Source of the DNA: Castor canadensis
Taxonomy: Eukaryota; Chordata; Mammalia; Rodentia; Castoridae
Direction of reading: 5' to 3'
NCBI RefSeq assembly: GCF_047511655.1
Contig: NC_133390.1
Coordinates: 90,031,583-90,095,582 of the forward strand
Length of the DNA stretch: 64,000 nucleotides
Shown here: piece after piece, positions 57,481 to 64,000 of the stretch
How positions within the stretch are numbered: the stretch's first letter is position 1
How the letters are laid out: each line of letters opens with the position of its first letter
The notes under the pieces: generated by a model
What the model saw: only the letters and a program-made list of their open reading frames with translations
Databases searched by the model: none
What the model was told of the DNA's origin: nothing
Translations under genes and position numbers: made by a program

Positions 57481-57546
57481 CTGTTTTGGATGGTGCTGGG
57501 GTTTGAACTAAGGGCTTCATGCTTTGAAGCTTCATGCTCCAGCCCT
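57481..57546 (-). repeat. ID-type SINE, truncated
   Basis: ggatggtgctggggtttgaa and ctccagcccta with the middle rearranged, in a very T-rich stretch (57,400-57,720). Confidence 0.65.
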
Positions 57547-57839
57547 ATGTATTTTTTCTTTATTTTGCAATCAGATTTTTATCTCTTGCTCTTTTCCTTG
57601 CATTGTTTGTTTACCTTGCTTCTTTTTTTTAACCTGTCCTTGCCCCCTCTTTATTTCACTTATTTATTTTTTAATACTTCTACCTCCATAAATTTTTAGC
57701 TTCATAGTTTATTCTACATTATTTTTGCCCCTTTCTTTTCTAGCTGGTGGTAAACTAGTTGACTTTCATTAAATTTAAAATTTCTGCATCTGGTGTGTTT
57801 CCATGTTGTTGCTGTTACAGAGTTTTGTTTTCACTTCTC

Positions 57840-59606
57840 TGAGTGATAGTGGGAATTGAGCCCTCAAGAGAAAGCTGCACACAAAGAAGACCCCCATAGA
57901 AACTGGAATAGATATCCATCCCAACAGATGTGCAAATTGCAACTTTAAAACAAAAGAAATGTGAAAAAACAAGGAAACATGGTTCCTTGAAAAATTTATA
58001 ATTTTTCAATAATTAAATTCAAAGATAAATGGTTGAAATGACAAAGAATTAAAAAAATCTACTGTTAAAAATAATCAATGATCTCAAAGATGATTCAAAT
58101 GAACAAATGAATAAAGAAGTTAATTCAAGACTGAACAAGAAATTCAATAACTTGGATGACAGTTTCAGCAAAGAAAGAGATTCTCCAGGGGAAAAGGAAA
58201 GAGTGGAAATGAAAAGCTCAATGAAATAAAAAACTCAATGGAATGCATCAGACATAGACCAGACCTGGCAAAAGAAAGAATATTAGGGATTAAAAACAAG
58301 GTTGAGAAGTTATTATGTTCAGTACCAGTAAAGGAAAAATATAAGCAGTCATGACCACAACATTCAAGACCTCTGGGTCACAAGAGACCAAACCTATGAA
58401 TATGTGGTGGAGAAGAGGGAACTGAGGTATAGACTAAAGGCACAGAAAATTTATCACTGAAATAATAGCAGATATGAATAAAGAAAAGAAAGAAAGAATA
58501 GCACAAAATCCTCCAAATCTAGAAAATCAATATGTGTTGTAATGAATTAAAGACCATCTGGTGCCAAAAACAGACACACGAGTGACAGAAAATCTTGACA
58601 AGGCAATTTCTTTTGATCAAAAGGGTGCAAGCATGTGCTTACTTCAGATGAGCAGACATGTGAGCATAAAATGGCTGACAGTGGCTCCTCCTTATATCCC
58701 TGATGCAGTTGTACCTGCCCCTCACTTGGGATTTGTACAGGTTAATGGTTCACAATCTTTCTCAATTTACTAAAAGGGTTAGGGATGGGTTAGGGCATGT
58801 AATTTGGCAGGCAATTTTCATGGGCAATGGGACTGCACAAGAATCCAGAAGAAGAAACAGGAACCCTTTAAACAATGCAAGACACCTAAGATGGTGACCT
58901 GAGGAGTTTGAAGTAAGAGGGTGACATATACTTTGATAGAAAAGATTGTTTTTCTTACATATGTAAGTACATGAGGCATTAAGAACCTCCAAGTCACATG
59001 ACTAGAGAAGAACCTCTCCACAGCATATTATAGTTAAAATGCCAGGAGTATAGGACAAAGAAAGAATGCTTAAAGCTGCAAGAGGGAAGTGCCAAGTTAC
59101 TTACAAAGCCAAACCTACCAAAACAACAACAGACCTCTCAGCAGAAACCTTAAAGGCTAGGAAAGAACTGGCCTAGAAACAAAATAATATTTTACACCTA
59201 GAAACAAAATAATGTATGTGTATTATGTTGACTTTTAAAATCAAAGGAATATAAAAACTTTCATGATAAGCATAACCAAAAATAATTCATGATCACTAAG
59301 TCAACATTATGGAAGATACTAAAAGAAATACTACAAACAGAAGAGGAAGAAAGTTGCATAAAGCATGAAAGATCTAAAAAGAATAAATTTCCCTAGAAAA
59401 ATAGATAAGTGAAAGGATCAAGCATTATTAACTCAGTTAGCCAGTAAACCTCTAAGATGAAAAAGGAAGAAGTTATTAAATATTTCCAAAAATAACCCTA
59501 TAGATAGCTGCTTTCATAATCAGCCCAAGATTTGTTCTATCCACTTCCTCTACCACGTTGCTCAAGACCTTTTGGCCAGAAAATGCAAAGGATTTGATCA
59601 ATATAA
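57840..59606 (+). mobile_element. Degenerate L1 5'/ORF1-like portion
   Basis: A-rich sequence with fragments reading as charged coiled coil (e.g. NKEVNSRLNKKFNNLDDSF). It also holds the phrase ctctcagcagaaaccttaaa after cttacaaagccaaacctacc, common in L1/HAL1 5' parts. It is interrupted at about 58,562-58,990 by an ERV-like segment. Stops in every frame. Confidence 0.55.
58562..58990 (-). mobile_element. Probable ERV LTR inserted in L1
   Basis: On the minus strand it has TATA-like gggatataaggaggag and, downstream, gatcaaaagaaattgccttg and an end in ttttggca. It splits the L1-like sequence, which resumes at aacctctccacagc. The right boundary is uncertain. Confidence 0.45.
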
Positions 59607-59620
59607 GAATGGTAGACTCT

Positions 59621-59720
59621 AAGGCTGGAGGTGTGGCTCAAGTGGTAGAACACCTGCCTAGCAAGTACAAGGCCCTGAGTTCAAACGTCAGTGTCACAAA
59701 AAAAAAAAAAAAGGAAAAAT
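59621..59720 (+). repeat. ID-type SINE with target-site duplication
   Basis: ggaggtgtggctcaagtggt and an A-rich tail, flanked by AATGGTAGACTCT (59608-59620) and AATGGTAGATTCT (59721-59733), one mismatch. Confidence 0.9.
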
Positions 59721-59879
59721 AATGGTAGATTCTAGTTGTGGAAAATTTGGTGGACTAGAAGAGTTCACTCTTTTGACTCCATGAATGAGAAGAGTCAGGA
59801 ACAAGGGAGAGACTATATTCTGAAAAGACAAAGAGTATCAGGAATCACACAAGGGTGACAAGACAGTAGAAAAATACAG

Positions 59880-60960
59880 AGAAAGTAAGGTGTGGGGAGC
59901 GGATTATGAGAAGCCTATGAGAATTTGACATAAGCACAGTTGTGCTCCATGATCTACAGGCTGGGTTTGGCACAGCCCCAGCCACAGAAGAGAGCAAGAA
60001 AGCAAACTACAGTACAGCTGCTTTTCCTAAGTTGTTTACATTAGAGAAAGAAATAGGAATGCAGATTTCTCTTGTTACAATGGCATGCCCCTCCCCAAGA
60101 ACTGTTGCTCCACCTCCTTGTTTAGCACTGGATATAAAAGACTCACTGAAGGAGGATGTGGGGGTTTTGATGGGATTGGATTGATGGGTTTTTTGATTGG
60201 GGTTGATTGATTGGTGGGCTGCTGAGTTATGCTAGAGATTAGAGGAAACATGGTACAGTGCAAGTCTGATGGGATAGTGCAAGTCTGAGCACTAAGAATT
60301 TAAGAGAGAACACGGGACAGTGCAAGTTTGAGGGCCAAGATTCTTAAGAAAGATTATGCTAAATAAAATATGGGACAGGGCAAGTCTAAGGAAAGAGACT
60401 TTAAAGAACAGAAAATAAGAAAGACTTTAGAAGTAAGGTTTTAAAGAATAGAGAAGAAAGACTTTAGAAACAAGGTTTTAAAGAATAGAGAAGAAAGACT
60501 TTAGAAACAAGGTTTAAAGAATAAGAGAAAAGAAATGAAGTAAAAGAGTTAATAGAGAAAAAGAAGCAATGAGGCTGTTGTGTGTCTCCATCCGAGTGGC
60601 CAGCACACCTGGCCCCAGTTTTATGCATGTCTGTCTTCTATCATTTGTCCTTTCTGCATCTTCAGTAGCCTCCAGTTAGGTCAGAGGAACAGGAACTTGA
60701 GAAAGCTCTCAAAAGTAAGGCAACAGAGAAAAGCAAGAAACAGTTCTCAGCCCTATCTATGGCTCCTTGGGGAGTAGGAGAAAGCTGAACATGCAATCAC
60801 AAAGTGAGCCAAATGGCTCTATTGACAGACTGGTAGTTCTAGCAGTAGGGTAAGCTTGTACCTCTTGTAAGCCTTAAACCCAGTGCACGGATTTGGTGAG
60901 ATAATGACTGCTTTGACGTAGAAGACTAGACCTGGTGAAGAAAGACTTTCTATTGCTCCC
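59880..60960 (+). mobile_element. ERV-like LTR/leader remnant
   Basis: Contains a TATA-like ctggatataaaagactcact near 60,129-60,148, followed by repeated motifs (cagtgcaagtctgag-like, four copies between 60,254 and 60,390) and a 37-bp tandem repeat. It looks like a retroviral LTR with noncoding leader, but no coding gene is readable. Class not assigned. Confidence 0.4.
60420..60530 (+). repeat. 37-bp tandem repeat, three copies
   Basis: Units start at 60420, 60457 and 60494 (aaagactttagaa, then aaggttttaaagaatagag). The first two differ at a couple of bases and the third is more diverged near its end. Confidence 0.9.
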
Positions 60961-60984
60961 TTGTCTCAAAATGTTAATGGTGCT

Positions 60985-61400
60985 GGTGTAGTCTGTGATC
61001 AGAAGTCTTCCAAATTCTTTGTGTTCCACTAGGAAGAATCAATGGCAGGACACATGGGTGTAAAGGGATTTAATTAAAAGTTAGGAAAGGAAAATACAAA
61101 GGGGAGGATGGTAGGGGCCAGGTAGAAGCCAGAAGTCGAGAGAGTGTTCTTCTGCTCTTCAGATGCTTTTTAAACCTATGATAACCTATGGGAAGGGGAG
61201 AGCAAGGTGATTCTTACCCAATAATCAATGAGTGGGGAGGAGTATGGGTGGTTTCCAGCCAGGTGAGGGTGTTTACTGAGTCAAAGCATGGTTAATATAG
61301 GATGTAATATTTTTCTATGAGTCCAAAGCATTTTCTAATTTAGGTTGCCTCAAATGGGCTATAGCAAGATACCATCTTGAGAAAGGGTGACTTTAATACC
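60985..61400 (-). mobile_element. Probable ERV LTR, minus orientation
   Basis: On the minus strand: ggtttaaaaagcatctg (TATA-like), cactctctcgacttctggc, cttttaattaaatccc (poly(A)-signal-like), and then a U5-like end. It abuts L1 ORF2-like sequence at about 61,410. No coding sequence. Confidence 0.45.
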
Positions 61401-61409
61401 CCACTCTCA

Positions 61410-63645
61410 CCAATAGATCATTCACATAAAATCAACAAGGAAACTTCAGAATTAAATGACACTATAAATTAAATGGACTTAACAGACATCTGCAGAATAT
61501 TCCAACAGCCACAGAATACAATTCTTCTCAGCAGCCCATGGAACTTACTCACAAATAGATCTCTTAGAATATAAAGCTAGTCTTAACAAATACAAGAAAA
61601 TCGAAATCTTTTTCTGCATTTTATCATAACACAATGGAAAGAACTATAAATCAATAGCAAGAGAAACAACACATGAAGACAGAACAATTCATTCTTCAAT
61701 GATCAGTGGGCCATAAAAGAAATAAGGAGGAAAATTTCAAAATTCCTAGAATCAAATGAAAATGAAAACATCAGAACCTTTGAGCCACAGCAAAGGCAGT
61801 GTTATGAGGGAAGTCACAGATATGACAGCTTTTATTAAAAAAATCAGAGATCTCAAATAATTATGTGCCTCAAGTTCTTAGAAAAGCAAGAACAAACCAA
61901 ACCCCAAAGCTGCAGGGGGAAAGCAATAATAAAGATCATGGCAGAAATTAATGAAAAGGAAATTAATACAACAACACAAGGAAGCAATGAAACAAAAAGT
62001 TGTTTCTTTGAAAAGATAAATAATATTGACAAACCTTAACCAAACTAACCAAAAGAGAGAGGGAGAAGACCCAAATTAATAAAATTAGAGAAGACAAAGG
62101 GGATATCACAACAAACACCAATGAAATTCAGAGGATCATTAGGCAACGCTTGGAAAATTCATATGGGAGCACAAAAGACCCCTAACAGTCAAAGCAATCC
62201 TGAGCAACAAGGGCAATGCTGGGGGTATCACAATACCTAACTTCAAATACCTAACTACAGAGAGCCATAATAACAAAAACAATATGGTACTGGCACATAA
62301 ACAGATACATAGACCAATGGAATAGAATAGAAGATCCATAAATAAGCCCACACAGCTAAAGTCATCTGATTTTCAACAAAGTTGCCAAAAACATATGCTA
62401 AAAAAAAAAGCCTCTTCAAGAAATGATGCTGGCAAACAGGACATCCAGAAGTAAACTGAAACTAGAGCTCCATCTTTTTTCCTATAAAAAAATTCAAAAT
62501 AGATTAAAGATCTTAATATAACATCTTAAACTTATGTAGTACAGGAAAATACATGACAATATAGGCATAGACAGTGACTTTCTGAATAGAACACCAAGTG
62601 TTTAGGAAATAAGAGCGGGATTTAACAAATGGAATTACATAGAACTAAAAAGCTTCTAGACACCAAAGAAAACAATAACCAGAATGAAGAGACAGCTCAC
62701 AGAATAGGAGAATATCTTTGTAAGCTATTCATTCAACAAAGGATTGATATCCAGAATATACAAAGAGTTCAAAAAAATAAGCAACAAAAGAACAAATAGT
62801 ACAATGAATAAATGGACAAATGTATTGAATAGACAATTTTTAAAAGAAAAAGTGTAAGTGGCTAATAAATATGTGAAGAAATGCTTAATATCTTTAGACA
62901 TAAAGGAATGCAAATCAAAATAATATTGACAGCTGAGTGCTGGTAGCTCATACCTGTAATCCTAGCTACCTGGGAAGCTGAGATCAGGGGGATTGTGATT
63001 CAAGGCAAAAATAACCAGGGCAAAATGGACAGAGGTATGGCTCAAGTGGTAGAGTGCCTGCTTTGCAAATGTGAAACCCTGAGTTCAAACCTCAGTCCCA
63101 CCAAAAACAAAAAACAAAGCACACACACACACACTGAGATTTCATCTCAACCCAGTCAGAATGTCTATCATCAAGACATCATCAACAAACAACAATAAAT
63201 GTTGGAGAATGCAGGGAGGGAGAAAGGGAAATTTTATACACTGTTGGTGTCAATGTAAATTAGTGTAGCCACTACAGAAGTCAGAATAGAGGTTCTTCAA
63301 AAAAACAAAATTAGAACTACCATATGATCCTGCTATATTATTCTTTTGCATATATTGAAAAGAATGGAATTCTACATATGATGGAGATACCTGCACACCC
63401 ATGTTTATAATAGCCACACTATGTTCATCATCAACTGATGAGCAGATAAAAAAGTGTGGTTTGTGGACACCATGGAATATTATTCCACCATAAAGAAGAA
63501 TGAAATTATGTTTTTTCTGGGAAAATGGATGTGACTGGAAATCATCAGGTTAAGCCAAATAAACTATACTGACAAAAATAAATATTGCATGATTGCATGT
63601 TCTTTCTCACATGTGAAAAGTAAACTTAAAAAAAAAAAAAAAAGA
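61410..63645 (+). mobile_element. Degenerate L1 ORF2 with internal deletion and poly(A)
   Basis: 61,410-62,136 follows the ORF2 endonuclease-end and linker order (acagacatctgcagaatatt; aaaagataaataatattgac). At about 62,137 it jumps to the post-reverse-transcriptase region (aaattcatatgggagcacaa; gaccaatggaatagaataga). The reverse transcriptase core is therefore missing. It continues to ccatggaatattattccacc and an A16 run at about 63,629. Many stops; inactive. Confidence 0.75.
62934..63117 (+). repeat. B4-like composite SINE inside L1
   Basis: gctggtagctcatacctgta (B1 half) and aggtatggctcaagtggtag (ID half), ending A-rich; a CA run follows at 63,119-63,134. Confidence 0.9.
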
Positions 63646-63647
63646 AT

Positions 63648-63760
63648 GCTGGAGGCATAGCTCAAGTGGTAGATTGCCTGCCTAGCAAGTGTGAGGTCCT
63701 GAGTTTAAAGGGAAAGGAAAAGAAAAAAGAAAAGAAAGAAATTCAAAAAGTAAAAAGGAA
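63648..63760 (+). repeat. ID-type SINE after L1 A-run
   Basis: gctggaggcatagctcaagt, ctagcaagtgtgaggtcctg, followed by a purine-rich gaaaag tail. Confidence 0.85.
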
Positions 63761-64000
63761 TGGTGCAAGTGTAAAACTGGGGAGGGAGTATTTGGAAGTG
63801 GAGCTCAATGGGAGGGGGAAGGTAAAGGGAAAGATTAAGGGGGTGAAGATGATGGAAGTACTTAATTTGCATGTGTGAAAATTGAATAATGAAATTCATT
63901 AAAATTTTTTAAGGGGGGAGGATGGGAAATAAAGTAATAGAAGGGGTGAATTTGATCAAAGTACATTATATGCATATATGGAAATATCACAATGAAACAA
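63761..64000 (+). mobile_element. Probable L1 3' UTR end
   Basis: G-rich then AT-rich sequence ending tatatggaaatatcacaatg, which looks like the terminal part of an older L1. It runs off the window. Confidence 0.5.

Noticed and set aside
57412..57699. 95-codon hydrophobic open frame
   Set aside because: A T-rich stretch with an ID fragment gives Phe/Leu-rich translation; no membrane protein family recognised.
60420..60530. Tandem repeat as a CRISPR-like array
   Set aside because: Direct head-to-tail units without spacers, in a mammalian genome next to LTR-like sequence.

Overview
The window is vertebrate (rodent) chromosomal DNA carrying parts of two intron-rich genes arranged tail to tail. 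The plus strand holds the 3' part of GNB4 (G protein subunit beta-4). The minus strand holds the complete coding region of MFN1 (mitofusin-1). This neighbour pair is the known mammalian arrangement. Joining the exons by their splice phases gives residues 33-340 plus stop for GNB4 and exactly 741 codons plus stop for MFN1, with no lesion in either.

The repeats point to the lineage. There are dozens of tRNA-derived ID-type SINEs, 7SL-derived B1-type monomers and fused B1+ID (B4-like) composites. There are also short L1 3' ends with a very G-rich tract. The SINE variants and this L1 tail resemble what I remember of beaver (Castor) genomes. Rodent is firm; a castorimorph is a recollection-based inference.

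Layout. 1-14,865: GNB4 introns and seven coding exons, with a DNAJC19 processed pseudogene at about 1.5-2.1 kb. 14,866-about 19,440: GNB4 3' UTR, with several SINEs in both orientations. About 19.4-20.3 kb: the narrow gap between the two genes. About 20.3-22.4 kb: probable MFN1 3' UTR. 22,415-54,248: seventeen coding MFN1 exons separated by repeat-rich introns. About 55.0-55.8 kb: CpG-island promoter of MFN1 with ETS and YY1-like motifs and two good candidate first-exon donors. 55.8-64 kb: gene-free upstream flank with an LTR pointing toward MFN1, a mosaic L1 interrupted by ERV-like segments and SINEs, and a 37-bp tandem repeat.

The two proteins act in separate pathways (heterotrimeric G-protein signalling and outer mitochondrial membrane fusion). 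Nothing here suggests they work together beyond shared genomic position. I saw no new gene system. The points worth checking concern retroelements that may affect the two host genes: inverted SINEs in the GNB4 3' UTR, sense-oriented G-rich L1 tails in introns of both genes, and the LTR upstream of MFN1.
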